Source of the DNA: Nonomuraea gerenzanensis
GTDB taxonomy: Bacteria; Actinomycetota; Actinomycetes; Streptosporangiales; Streptosporangiaceae
DNA length: 64,000 bases
Direction of reading: 5' to 3'
Assembly: GCF_020215645.1 (NCBI RefSeq)
Contig: NZ_CP084058.1
Location: 11,586,501 to 11,650,500 of the forward strand
In this document: positions 32,263 to 40,547 of the stretch, piece after piece
How the letters are laid out: every line of letters begins with the position of its first letter
Position numbering within the stretch: position 1 is the first letter of the stretch
The notes under the pieces: model-generated
Seen by the model: the letters and a program-made list of their open reading frames with translations, nothing else
What the model was told of the DNA's origin: nothing
Databases searched by the model: none
Program-made: the position numbers and the translations under genes

Positions 32263-33897
32263 GTGCGACTCACACCCCCCGCGCGGATCCTGACCGCGTT
32301 AGCCCTGATCGCCACCTGCCTCGGAGCACTGGCCGGCCCCGCCTCTGCGGCCCCCGCCGGCCAGGTGCTCTACTCCCCGAACCTGACCGCGTTCCCCCAG
32401 GGTGACGCCAGCTACCCGAGGGCCGTCCGGCTCGACCACGACGGCTCGGCGAACGAGACGATGCTGGCCACCTACGCCAGGCGCGGTCACAACGCGCCCG
32501 GCTCGTTCCCGATCCACCGCAGCACCGACGGCGGCCGCACCTGGTCGGCGAGCCCGATCTCCACCATCACCTCGCACACCCCCGGCTGGGGGCTCGGGGC
32601 GCCCGTCCTGTACGAGGTGCCGCGCACGGCCAACGGCCTCAACCAGGGCGACCTCCTGGCGTCCGGGACCGCCTGGGTGGAGGGCGACTACACGGCGCAG
32701 AAGGTCGAGGTGTTCAAGAGCACCGACCACGGCGTGACGTGGACGTACCTGTCGAACTGCACCCAGACCAGCGGCCTGCCCGACACGATCGGGCACGGCA
32801 TCTGGGAGCCGTGGTTCCTGCTCACCCCGAACAACACGCTGGCCTGCTTCATCTCCGACGAGCGGCCCGCGGGCAGCGCCACCAACAACCAGGTCATCGG
32901 CCACTACACCTCCACCAACGGCGGCCAGACGTGGAGCGCCACGATGACGCTGGACGTGTCCTTCCCCGCCGACAACCTGGCCAGGCCGGGCATGTCGATC
33001 GTGACGGGGCTGCCGAACGGCACGTTCCTGATGGCGTACGAGCTGTGCAGGGACGCCACGGACGCCGACCACGCGTGCGAGGTGTACGTCAAGACCAGCG
33101 CCGACGGCCTGAACTGGGGCTCCGGCGCCGGCACCCTCGTGCGCACCGCCGACCAGCGGGAGCTGCTGCACACCCCGTACGTCGCCTGGCTGCCCGGCGG
33201 CGGCGCCAACGGCACGCTGCTGCTGTCGGGCCAGCGCGTCGTGGCGGGGCCGGCCGGCAACAAGACCGTGCTCGGCGAGTCCGGCCAGGTGCTGTTCGCC
33301 AACACCAACCTGGGCGCGGGCGAGTGGACCGAGATCGAGGCTCCCGCGCTCACCTCGCCCACCGGCGGCTACAACCCCGGCGAGCCGTCCTGCCCCGGCT
33401 ACAGCTCCCCCATCGTGCCGTCGGCGAACGGCACCGGCTTCCTCTACCTGACCGCGACGCACCTGACGGGCAACCAGTGCCAGATCAGGTACGGCCTCGG
33501 CACGCTGCCGGGCAAGGCCGTCCAGGTCACCGGCCCCGGCGGCAAGTGCCTGGACGTCGACACCAACACCAGCGCCAACGGCAACGCCGCCCAGCTCTGG
33601 GACTGCGGCGTGGCCACCGGCCAGCGCTGGTCCAGGCACCCCGAGGGCAGCCTGCGCGCCTTCGGCAAGTGCCTGGACGTGGACGCGCAGGGCACCGCCA
33701 ACCACACCAAGGTGCAGCTCTGGCAGTGCAACGGCAGCGGCGCCCAGCAGTGGGTGCACCGCGCGGACGGCTCGCTGTTCAACCCGCAGTCGGGCCGCTG
33801 CCTCGACGCGCCGGAGGGCGCCACGGCCAACGGCACCAAGCTGCAGATCTACGACTGCAACGGCCTGTTCCCGCAGCAGTGGACCATCCCCGCCTGA
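32263..33897 (+). CDS. Secreted Asp-box (sialidase-superfamily/GH93-like) glycosidase with ricin-type lectin domain
   Basis: 544 residues from the GTG at 32263, eight bases after GGAG. A Sec signal peptide ends near ASAAPAG. The catalytic half is a beta-propeller with Asp boxes STDGGRTW, STDHGVTW and STNGGQTW. The C-terminal third (from about residue 425) is a ricin-B/CBM13 trefoil with repeated GKCLDVD and QxW units. Exo-acting sialidases or GH93 arabinanases are candidates; the start YPRAVRLDHDGS and WGLGAPVLYEVPR seem closer to GH93-type proteins. It would release sugar outside for the importer. Last gene of the module. Confidence 0.85.
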   Translation: MRLTPPARILTALALIATCLGALAGPASAAPAGQVLYSPNLTAFPQGDASYPRAVRLDHDGSANETMLATYARRGHNAPGSFPIHRSTDGGRTWSASPISTITSHTPGWGLGAPVLYEVPRTANGLNQGDLLASGTAWVEGDYTAQKVEVFKSTDHGVTWTYLSNCTQTSGLPDTIGHGIWEPWFLLTPNNTLACFISDERPAGSATNNQVIGHYTSTNGGQTWSATMTLDVSFPADNLARPGMSIVTGLPNGTFLMAYELCRDATDADHACEVYVKTSADGLNWGSGAGTLVRTADQRELLHTPYVAWLPGGGANGTLLLSGQRVVAGPAGNKTVLGESGQVLFANTNLGAGEWTEIEAPALTSPTGGYNPGEPSCPGYSSPIVPSANGTGFLYLTATHLTGNQCQIRYGLGTLPGKAVQVTGPGGKCLDVDTNTSANGNAAQLWDCGVATGQRWSRHPEGSLRAFGKCLDVDAQGTANHTKVQLWQCNGSGAQQWVHRADGSLFNPQSGRCLDAPEGATANGTKLQIYDCNGLFPQQWTIPA

Positions 33898-33913
33898 CGG
33901 GCTGACCTCGCGA

Positions 33914-33942
33914 GGGGCGTGGCGAGCAGGTCGCCGCGCCCC
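33914..33942. terminator. Bidirectional terminator-like hairpin between convergent genes
   Basis: A 12-bp stem: GGGGCGTGGCGA (33914-33925) pairs with TCGCCGCGCCCC (33931-33942) with one G-T pair and a 5-nt loop. On the plus strand it is followed by a pyrimidine-rich CCGCTCCTTCTT. It sits between the secreted glycosidase and the opposing TetR gene. Confidence 0.7.
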
Positions 33943-33952
33943 CGCTCCTTCT

Positions 33953-34531
33953 TCAGCCGAACTGCCGGCCCAGCTGGTCGAGCGTCTCGCTGATGACCTC
34001 GCGCAGCGTGCGCGCCTCCCGCTCCTCCGACCACAGGTGGGCGGCCAGCCGCAGCCCCACCAGGAAGGCCGCGGCCAGCACGCGGGGCGGCACCGTGGTG
34101 GACCGGTCGCCGACCGCCTCGGCGAGGTCGCGCTCCAGGGCCGCGTGGTTGGCGAGCTGACGGGCCAGCAGCGAGGGGTGACGCTTGGCCAGGCGGGTGC
34201 GCACGGCCCACTCGCGCTCTGGCTCCCGCATCTCCTGTTGCAGCTCGTCGATGGAGCGCCGCAGGGCCTGCCAGGCGGTCAGCTCCGCCGGCTGCGCGCG
34301 CACCCGCTCCACCAGGGCCCCGATGCGCTGCTCCTCCCCGTACAGGAGGGCGTCCTCCTTGCCGGAGAAGTAGTTGGAGAACGTGCGCCGCGAGATGTTG
34401 GCGGCGTCGGCGATGGCTTCGACGGTGACGTTGTCGAGACCGTGCTCGACGGTCAGCCGCAGGGCGGCCTCGTGCACGGCCTGACGGGTCTCGGCCTTCT
34501 TGCGTTCCCGCAGCCCCACCGTGGTGTCCAT
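33953..34531 (-). CDS. TetR-family transcriptional regulator
   Basis: 192 residues from the ATG at 34531 (an in-frame GTG at 34543 also possible). The HTH reads AVHEAALRLTVEHGLDNVTVEAIADAANISRRTFSNYFSGKEDAL. The C-terminal domain is generic. There is no obvious target gene: its neighbour upstream is another regulator and downstream is a convergent glycosidase. A perfect 14-bp palindrome lies 15 bp before the start, so it probably represses itself; a distant efflux or oxidase target is likely. Confidence 0.9.
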   Translation of the reverse strand: MDTTVGLRERKKAETRQAVHEAALRLTVEHGLDNVTVEAIADAANISRRTFSNYFSGKEDALLYGEEQRIGALVERVRAQPAELTAWQALRRSIDELQQEMREPEREWAVRTRLAKRHPSLLARQLANHAALERDLAEAVGDRSTTVPPRVLAAAFLVGLRLAAHLWSEEREARTLREVISETLDQLGRQFG

Positions 34532-34546
34532 GATGGCAGCCACCCT

Positions 34547-34560
34547 ACCTTCGCGAAGGT
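34547..34560. promoter_or_regulatory. Perfect palindrome ACCTTCGCGAAGGT, probable TetR operator
   Basis: A 14-bp perfect palindrome 15 bp upstream of the TetR start, at the spot where an autorepressing TetR dimer would bind. Confidence 0.6.
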
Positions 34561-34645
34561 GTGCGAGCCCCGGCTGCGGTCAGGGCCCGCACAAGATCAT
34601 TATCGCGCATCAAGATCACTTATGGAGCACTTCCTGCATTGTGTA

Positions 34646-34665
34646 CACTCCTGTATACAGGAGTG
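34646..34665. promoter_or_regulatory. Perfect 20-bp palindrome, probable GntR operator A
   Basis: CACTCCTGTATACAGGAGTG is a perfect palindrome whose core CTGTATACAG (34651-34660) is found again at 41088-41097. It is 20 bp upstream of the GntR start codon. GTGTACAC just before it (34641-34648) is a second overlapping palindrome. Confidence 0.75.
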
Positions 34666-34685
34666 TGACCGCATCAAGGAGCACC

Positions 34686-35348
34686 ATGGCCGCAATGCCC
34701 GAGCGTAAGAGCCGCCGCACCGCGGAGTTCATGGCTGACGTCGTGCACGAGCGGCTGCGCGACGCCATCCTGGCCGCCGAGTTCCGGCCCAACCACCGGC
34801 TGGTGGAGGAGGAGCTCGCCGACTGGCTGCAGGTGAGCCGCACCCCGGTGCGCGAGGCGCTGCTGCGGCTGCGCCAGGAGGGGCTGGTCGACCAGCGCAA
34901 GGGCTGGTTCGTGCGCGACCACGCGCCGGAGGAGATCCTGGAGATCATCGAGGCGCGGGCCGGCATCGAGGCGCACGCCGCCTACCTCGCCGCCGAGCGG
35001 CTCGACGGGGAGCGGCTGGCGCGCCTGGAGCAGCTCATCGAGCAGATGGAGGCGCCGGGCATCTCGCGGCCCAAGCTCAACGAGCTGAACAACGAGTTCC
35101 ACGAGATCATCACCGAGGGGGCGGGCAACTCGCTGGTCGTCCAGTTCTACCGGCGCACGAAGGTCAACTACTGGAACTTCAACCAGCCCGTGGTCTTCAC
35201 CCCGGCCGACGACGAGGTGGTCAACACGCAGCACCGCGAGCTGGTCGCGGCCATCGCGGCCAAGGACGCCGAGACGGCGGCGCGGGTGGCGCGGGCGCAC
35301 GTCAACAACACCACCCGCATCATCGTGACCGCGCTCGGGCTCGGCTGA
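34686..35348 (+). CDS. GntR-family (FadR/FCD subgroup) regulator
   Basis: 220 residues, ATG at 34686 with AAGGAG seven bases upstream. The winged-helix domain reads VVHERLRDAILAAEFRPNHRLVEEELADWLQVSRTPVREALLRL, and the C-terminal FCD domain has the metal/ligand-binding His region NNEFHEIITEGAGN and AARVARAHVNNT. FCD regulators bind an organic acid or amino acid and usually repress nearby uptake/catabolic genes. Its 3' end overlaps the opposing EamA gene by 29 bp. The shared operator core at 34651 and 41088 makes it the likely controller of the 35320-41576 genes. Confidence 0.93.
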   Translation: MAAMPERKSRRTAEFMADVVHERLRDAILAAEFRPNHRLVEEELADWLQVSRTPVREALLRLRQEGLVDQRKGWFVRDHAPEEILEIIEARAGIEAHAAYLAAERLDGERLARLEQLIEQMEAPGISRPKLNELNNEFHEIITEGAGNSLVVQFYRRTKVNYWNFNQPVVFTPADDEVVNTQHRELVAAIAAKDAETAARVARAHVNNTTRIIVTALGLG

Positions 35349-36291
35349 CGAGCACCGGGCCGAAGCCGAAGGCCAGCAGGCCGAGCAGGATCACGGCCAG
35401 CGCGGCCCACTGCCGGGGGCTCATCGCCTCGTCCAGCACCAGCACGCTGAGCAGCAGCCCGACGAACGGCTGCAGGTAGGTGTTGACGGAGGCCGCGGTC
35501 GAGCCCCACCGCAGGATGAACCGGAAGTAGAGCAGATACCCGGCGGCCGAGGCGAGCAGGCCCAGCTCCACCACGGCCAGCACGGGCAGCAGCTCAGGCC
35601 GCCCCACCGAGAAGTGCCCCGTCAGGACGGTGGCCGGCACGAGGTAGAGGGTGGCGGCCGTGAGCTGGCCGCAGGCGATGACGGCCGGGTCCAGGTGCGG
35701 CAGGTGCGTGCGCGTGTAGACGTTGCCGGCCGCGAAGATCGCGGAGCTGGCGACCACCGCGAGGGGCCAGACCCCGCCGCCCACCGAGCCGGCCACCGAG
35801 CCGGCCACTGAGCCGATCGCCGAGCCGCCCGCTGAGCCGCCCGCTGAGCCGCCCGCTGAGCCGCCCGCCAGCGCCGCCATGCCGGCGAAGGCGATGACGA
35901 CCCCGGCCAGCCGGGGGAGGCTGAACCGCTCGGCCCGCGTCACCAGGCCGGCGATCAGGAACACGAACACCGGCGTGGTCGCCGACAGCACGACCGCCAT
36001 GGAGGAGGTGACGTGCTCCTGCGCCGCCGTCAGCAGGGTGAACGGCAGCGCGATGTTGAACGCGCCGAGCAGCGCCAGGTGCCCGAGCAGCCGCCGGTCC
36101 CGCGGCACGGCGAGCCCGCGCACCCGTACCGTGATCCCCAGCGCCACGGCGGCCAGCGCCATCCGGATGAGCACGATCATGTACGGGTTGAACGACCGCA
36201 GGGCGATCGCGGTGAAGAAGAAGCTGGCTCCCCAGATCGACGTCATCACCGCGTAGAGCCCGTAATCCCTGGCCGTGCCGCGGGTGGTCAT
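35320..36291 (-). CDS. EamA/DMT-family transporter with a Gly-Ser-Ala repeat insert
   Basis: 323 residues from the ATG at 36291, which overlaps the upstream ATPase stop (ATGA). About ten membrane spans in two EamA halves (WGASFFFTAIALRSFNPYMIVLIRM; NTYLQPFVGLLLSVLVLDE). Family members export amino acids, purines or other metabolites. The loop between the two halves is stretched by GGSAGGSAGGSAGGSA and a GSVA run, encoded by seven 12-bp repeats. It is the last gene of the operon with a polar-amino-acid importer, so import and export of related compounds may be coupled. Confidence 0.92.
   Translation of the reverse strand: MTTRGTARDYGLYAVMTSIWGASFFFTAIALRSFNPYMIVLIRMALAAVALGITVRVRGLAVPRDRRLLGHLALLGAFNIALPFTLLTAAQEHVTSSMAVVLSATTPVFVFLIAGLVTRAERFSLPRLAGVVIAFAGMAALAGGSAGGSAGGSAGGSAIGSVAGSVAGSVGGGVWPLAVVASSAIFAAGNVYTRTHLPHLDPAVIACGQLTAATLYLVPATVLTGHFSVGRPELLPVLAVVELGLLASAAGYLLYFRFILRWGSTAASVNTYLQPFVGLLLSVLVLDEAMSPRQWAALAVILLGLLAFGFGPVLVSRARARSR
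35781..35864. repeat. Seven 12-bp tandem repeats inside the EamA gene
   Basis: Units such as CCGCTGAGCCGC and CCACCGAGCCGG, seven copies, in frame; the last three are identical. They code a flexible Gly/Ser/Ala loop between the two halves of the transporter. Confidence 0.9.
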
Positions 36292-37079
36292 GCAGGGGCG
36301 TCGTTCCTGTCGGCCATCCTCGCCAGGAAGGCCCTGGTCCGCTCGTGCACGGGCGCGGTCAGCACCTGCGCGGCCGGCCCCTCCTCCACGATCGTGCCGT
36401 CCACCATGAAGATGATCCGGTCCGCGATGTCCTCGACGAGCGGGATGTCGTGGGTGGCCATCAGCATCGTGCACTCCTGCCTGGCCAGGTCCCTGATGAC
36501 GTTGGCCACCTCGACGCGCAGCTCGGGGTCGAGCGCGCTGGTCGGCTCGTCCAGCAGGATCATGCTCGGGTCCATGGCCAGCGCCCTGGCGATGGCGACC
36601 CGCTGCTGCTGGCCGCCGGAGAGCTGGCGCGGGTAGTGGTGCTCGCGCCCGGCCAGCCCCATCCGGCCGAGCAGCTCGACGGCCCGCCGCTCGGCCGTGG
36701 CCCTGTCCAGGCCCAGCACCTGGCGCGGGCCGTAGGCCACGTTCTGGGTGGCGGTCAGGTGCCGGAACAGGTTGAAGTGCTGGAAGACCATGCCGATGCG
36801 GGCCCGCTGCCTGCTCGCCTCGCGGTCGCCGAGCGGCTGCAGGTGGTCGCCCACCCTGCGGTAGCCGATCAGCTCGCCGTCCACCTCGACGCAGCCGGAG
36901 TCGATCAGCTCCAGGTTGTTCACGCAGCGCAGGAACGTGGACTTGCCCGCGCCGGAAGGCCCGATGAGCGCCACGATCTCACCGTCGTGGACCTGCACGG
37001 ACACGTCCCTGAGCACCGGGGTGGCGCCGAAGGACTTGAACACGTGCCGCGAGCGCATCTTGACCGGTGCCTGTGTCAT
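36288..37079 (-). CDS. Polar amino acid ABC transporter ATP-binding protein (GlnQ-like)
   Basis: 263 residues. Walker A GPSGAGKSTFLRCVNNLE, Q-loop VFQHFNLFRHLTATQNV, signature LSGGQQQRVAIARAL, Walker B MILLDEPTSALDPE, and the H-loop ATHD. The insert GYRRVGDHLQPLGDREASRQRARIG is typical of polar-amino-acid importers. Works with the permease and binding protein encoded just upstream (four-base gap to the permease). Confidence 0.95.
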   Translation of the reverse strand: MTQAPVKMRSRHVFKSFGATPVLRDVSVQVHDGEIVALIGPSGAGKSTFLRCVNNLELIDSGCVEVDGELIGYRRVGDHLQPLGDREASRQRARIGMVFQHFNLFRHLTATQNVAYGPRQVLGLDRATAERRAVELLGRMGLAGREHHYPRQLSGGQQQRVAIARALAMDPSMILLDEPTSALDPELRVEVANVIRDLARQECTMLMATHDIPLVEDIADRIIFMVDGTIVEEGPAAQVLTAPVHERTRAFLARMADRNDAPA

Positions 37080-37083
37080 GCCG

Positions 37084-37929
37084 TCACCTCGCTGGGAACT
37101 TGCGCTCGAGGACGTGCTGCAGCACCGTGATCAGCGCGGTCAGCAGCAGGTACCAGAAGGCCGCGACGAGCAGCAGTTCGAGATACTTGAAGTTGGTGTA
37201 GTAGACGCGGCTGACCGCGAGCAGGATCTCCGAGTACCCGATCGCGTACGCCAGCGACGTGTTCTTGATCATCAGGATGTACTGGTTGCCCACGGCCGGC
37301 ATCACGATCCGGAACGCCTGCGCCAGCACGATCTGCCGGGTGATCTTCCCGCTGGGCACCCCGAGCGCCCGGGCCGCGTCACGCTGCCCCTGGTCCACCC
37401 CCTGGATGCCGCTGCGGATGACCTCCGCCATGTACGCGCTCTCGGCCAGCGTCAGCGCGAACAGCCCGGCCACGAACGGCGTGAAGAACACGCTGGCCGC
37501 CTGCTCCTCGATCAGCACCACGTCCGTGAACGGGATCGACAGGCTCACCCGCCCGATCACCCGCGGCACCGCGTAGAACCAGATCAGCAGTTGCACCAGC
37601 ATCGGCGTGCCGCGGAAGACGAACACGAACCCGGCCGCCGCGGCCCGCAGCACCGCGTTGCCGCTGATGCGCAGCAGCGCCACGCCCGTGCCGAGCACGA
37701 TGGCCAGCGCCGTGCTGAGCGTGGCCAGGGAGAGCGTGCCCCAGACCGCCTCCAGGATCGTGGGGCCGAACAGGTAGCGCCCGACCGTGCCCAGGTCGAA
37801 CACGCCGGAGCGGAGGAACGGCAGCGCGATCAGGGGGACGGCGGCGACGACGGCGCAGGCCTGGAGGATCTGCCCCCAGGGCCTGGGCCGGCGGACGGGG
37901 AGGAAGACCTGCTGGTCAGGGCCTGGCAT
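37084..37929 (-). CDS. Polar amino acid ABC transporter permease
   Basis: 281 residues. Spans include AVVAAVPLIALPFL and LSLATLSTALAIVLGTGVALL. The HisMQ-type motif FVFVFRGTPMLVQLLIWFY and the coupling loop DQGQRDAARALGVPSGKITRQIVLAQAFR are present. Only one permease gene exists, so the channel is probably a homodimer. It overlaps the binding-protein gene by 14 bp. Confidence 0.95.
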   Translation of the reverse strand: MPGPDQQVFLPVRRPRPWGQILQACAVVAAVPLIALPFLRSGVFDLGTVGRYLFGPTILEAVWGTLSLATLSTALAIVLGTGVALLRISGNAVLRAAAAGFVFVFRGTPMLVQLLIWFYAVPRVIGRVSLSIPFTDVVLIEEQAASVFFTPFVAGLFALTLAESAYMAEVIRSGIQGVDQGQRDAARALGVPSGKITRQIVLAQAFRIVMPAVGNQYILMIKNTSLAYAIGYSEILLAVSRVYYTNFKYLELLLVAAFWYLLLTALITVLQHVLERKFPAR

Positions 37930-38773
37930 CGAGCTGCCCGTTGTACGCGGGCTGCTTCAGCCCGCCGACCGTCAGGCTCCACTTGCCGAGGATCTTGTCG
38001 TACGTGCCGTCTTTGATCATCGCGTCGAGCGTGGTGTAGACGGCGTCGCGCAGCTCCGGGTTCTTCCCCTTCATGAAGGTGAAGTTGATCAGGTAGTCGA
38101 CCAGGTGGTAGTCGGTGGTGGCGAACTGGTCGGGGTTCTCCTTGACGATGTACTGCGCCTGGGCCAGGTCCGGCGCGTACGCCGAGATCCGCTCCGACAG
38201 CAGGCCCTGGAGGCCGAGCGGCGTCGAGGTGTAGTGCTCGACCTCGATCTTCCCTGCCGGGCAGGAGGCGTTCTCCTTCTCCACGGCCTTCTCCAGCGTC
38301 GTCGAGCCCTCCAGCATGCCGAGCTTCTGACCGCACATGGCCTGGCCGGTGGCGTACTTGCCCGCGTCCGCCTTGCGGACCAGGAACGTGGCGCCGGACT
38401 GGTAGTAGCCGATCATGTCGACCTGCTGGAGCCGCTCCGGGTTCGGGCTCATGCCGCCCGAGCCCATGTCGAACTGGCCCGCCTGCAGGCCGGTGATGAT
38501 CGCCGAGTAGTCGACCTGCACCCACTGAGTGGTCAGGCCGAGCCGCCTGGCGATCTCGTCCACGATCTCCACGCCGAAGCCCCGCAGGTCCTGCGAGCCT
38601 TCCGCGCGGAACTCCCCTGGGATGTACGACTGCTGCGAGCCGATCATGAGGACGCCCTGCTGCACGGTGGGCACCTTGGCGCCCTGACCGCTCGCCTGCT
38701 GCTGGGCGCCGCCGTTGGAGCAGGCGGCCAGCACCAGGACGGCGGCGGCTGCCACGGCCGGGAAGAACCTCAT
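37916..38773 (-). CDS. Polar amino acid-type substrate-binding lipoprotein (family 3)
   Basis: 285 residues, ATG at 38773 with GGGAG six bases upstream. Lipobox VLAACS near residue 18. Family-3 binding fold: GFGVEIVDEIARRLGLTTQWVQVDYSAIITGLQAGQFDMGSGGMSPNPERLQQVDM. The usual arginine that grips the amino acid alpha-carboxylate is not obvious, and the core has Met/Ser-rich GSGGMSPNPE, so the ligand may differ from a plain amino acid. It was originally second in the operon, directly behind the cyclotransferase-like gene, until the IS element inserted 41 bp upstream. Confidence 0.92.
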   Translation of the reverse strand: MRFFPAVAAAAVLVLAACSNGGAQQQASGQGAKVPTVQQGVLMIGSQQSYIPGEFRAEGSQDLRGFGVEIVDEIARRLGLTTQWVQVDYSAIITGLQAGQFDMGSGGMSPNPERLQQVDMIGYYQSGATFLVRKADAGKYATGQAMCGQKLGMLEGSTTLEKAVEKENASCPAGKIEVEHYTSTPLGLQGLLSERISAYAPDLAQAQYIVKENPDQFATTDYHLVDYLINFTFMKGKNPELRDAVYTTLDAMIKDGTYDKILGKWSLTVGGLKQPAYNGQLDARP

Positions 38774-38814
38774 CGTTGTCTCCCTGCGTGTGAGGTGGTC
38801 GGGGGGTCGGGAGC

Positions 38815-38820
38815 GCTAGC
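38815..38820. repeat. Target-site duplication of the IS element (left copy)
   Basis: GCTAGC, identical to 40542-40547 at the other end. Because the sequence is palindromic and flanked by C or G, a 4-bp CTAG duplication with one extra terminal base in each inverted repeat is equally possible. Confidence 0.8.
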
Positions 38821-40541
38821 CCCGTTTTCCGCACGTGGAGGTATGTGAAGATCGCCGGGTTGCTGTGGTGATCGTTGTCGCGGTATGACCTGGCTGGTGA
38901 GACAGCGTGCGCAGTGGGGCCAGGCCAGTGTCGAGAAGATGCTCGGGGCATTACCGGTGGTGGCCGGTTTCTGCTCGCGGTTGCGGGTCCGGGAGCTGGT
39001 GGATGCGGCCTGCCCGGTGCGCGATATCGCGGAGCTGACTCACGGGCAGGTGATCGAGGTGCTGGTGGCCAACCGGCTGACCTCGCCCGCCCCGCTGGTG
39101 CACGTGCAGGACTGGGCGCGCGCCTGGGCGGTGGGTGAGACGTTCGGGACCGATCCCGAACTGCTCAACGATGACCGGATCGGCCGCGCGCTGGATGCCA
39201 TCGCCCCGCATCTGGACCAGCTGACCGGGTCGGTCGGGCTGGCCGCGATCGAGGCGTTCGGCCTGGACGTGGCCCGCCTGCACTGGGACATGACCTCGAT
39301 CTCGCTGCACGGCGACTACGAGCAGGCCGAGCCCGGCTTCGCGACACCGCGTTTTGGTCACCCCAAGGACCGGCGGCCGGACCTGAAGCAGATCCAGGCC
39401 GGGATCGCGGTCAGCGCCGATGGCGCGATCCCGGTCTTGCACCGCGCCTACGACGGCGCGGCCGGTGAGGTGGGGCAGGTCATCGGCGCCATGCAGGGCC
39501 TGCAGAAGCTGGCCGGCCCGCAACGCATGCTCATGATCGGCGATTCCAAGCTGATCTCGTATGCCAATCTGGCGGCGATGACCGCCGCTGGGGTCGCCTT
39601 CATCGCGCCGGCCTCCAAGCAGTACGTCGGCGTCGCGGCCCTGGCCGGTCAGAAGATCGACGACGCGGCCCGGGTGGACTACGTCGCCGCCCGGGACGAG
39701 CACAAGAGCGCCGACCGGCGCGGCCTCTGGCACGTGCGCGAGGACGACACCATGACACTGGCCGGGCCGCGCAAGAAGGACCCGATCCTGACCCTGCGGC
39801 GCATCTTCGTGCACTCCTCCGCCCGCGCCCAGGCCGCCGCCACCGCCCGGGCCAAGAAACTCGAGCGGGCCCGCGACGATCTGGCCCGGCTGGAACGCGG
39901 CCTGGGCAGCCGCCACTACCCCACCGAGCAGGCCGTCGCCGACCGCCTCGCCGCGATCGGCCGCGACCGCCGGGTCAGCACCTACCTGACCGCGCGGACC
40001 GGCACCGATCCCACCACCGGCAAACCCACCCTGGCCTGGCACTTCGACCAGAACGCGATCGACGCCGAAGCCGCCACCGACGGCTGGTACGCCCTGCTCA
40101 CCAACCTGCCCGCCGAGGCCGCCGACGCCGGACAGGTGCTACGCCATTACAAAGGCCAGGAAGCCGTCGAACGCCGCTACCAGGCCTTCAAGGGGCCGCT
40201 GGCCGTCACCAGCCTGTATTTGAAGAACAACCGCCGCATCCACGCCCTGATCACCGTCATCTGCCTGGCCCTGCTCATCTTCTGCCTGATCGAGCGCCAG
40301 GCCCGCCAAGCCCTCGCCGACCGCGGCGAAACCAAGGTCAACGGCCTGTACGCCGGACGGCCCGCCGTCCCCACCGGCAAGCTCATCCTCGACGCCCTGG
40401 CCGGCATCCGGCTCATCCCGGGCACCGGCCAGTCACCCCCGACCATCCCGCAACCCACCACCCTCCAACTCGATCTCCTGGACCTTCTCGACATCGATCC
40501 ACGAGACCTCCGCTGAAGATCACTCACCTGCGGAAAACGGG
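38821..40541 (+). mobile_element. IS1634-family-like insertion sequence, complete
   Basis: 1,721 bp. Terminal inverted repeats: left CCCGTTTTCCGCACGTG, right (reverse complement) CCCGTTTTCCGCAGGTG, one mismatch in 17. Six-base target duplication GCTAGC on both sides. A single full-length transposase. All ends and the gene look intact, so the insertion is recent and probably still functional. Confidence 0.9.
38885..40516 (+). CDS. IS1634-like (IS4-clade) DDE transposase
   Basis: 543 residues. Catalytic acidic residues are likely Asp in LHWDMTSISLHGDY, Asp in MLMIGDSKLIS and Glu in YKGQEAVERRYQAFKG; the last matches the Y-2-E-6-K style signature of this clade. The C-terminal hydrophobic segment IHALITVICLALLIFC is normal for the family. 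It is transcribed opposite to the host operon. ATG at 38885; the inverted repeats end 64 bp before and 25 bp after the gene. Confidence 0.93.
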   Translation: MTWLVRQRAQWGQASVEKMLGALPVVAGFCSRLRVRELVDAACPVRDIAELTHGQVIEVLVANRLTSPAPLVHVQDWARAWAVGETFGTDPELLNDDRIGRALDAIAPHLDQLTGSVGLAAIEAFGLDVARLHWDMTSISLHGDYEQAEPGFATPRFGHPKDRRPDLKQIQAGIAVSADGAIPVLHRAYDGAAGEVGQVIGAMQGLQKLAGPQRMLMIGDSKLISYANLAAMTAAGVAFIAPASKQYVGVAALAGQKIDDAARVDYVAARDEHKSADRRGLWHVREDDTMTLAGPRKKDPILTLRRIFVHSSARAQAAATARAKKLERARDDLARLERGLGSRHYPTEQAVADRLAAIGRDRRVSTYLTARTGTDPTTGKPTLAWHFDQNAIDAEAATDGWYALLTNLPAEAADAGQVLRHYKGQEAVERRYQAFKGPLAVTSLYLKNNRRIHALITVICLALLIFCLIERQARQALADRGETKVNGLYAGRPAVPTGKLILDALAGIRLIPGTGQSPPTIPQPTTLQLDLLDLLDIDPRDLR

Positions 40542-40547
40542 GCTAGC
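40542..40547. repeat. Target-site duplication of the IS element (right copy), containing the stop codon of the next gene
   Basis: GCTAGC. Read on the minus strand it contains TAG (40545-40543), the natural stop codon of the cyclotransferase-like gene, so duplication kept that gene intact. Confidence 0.8.
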
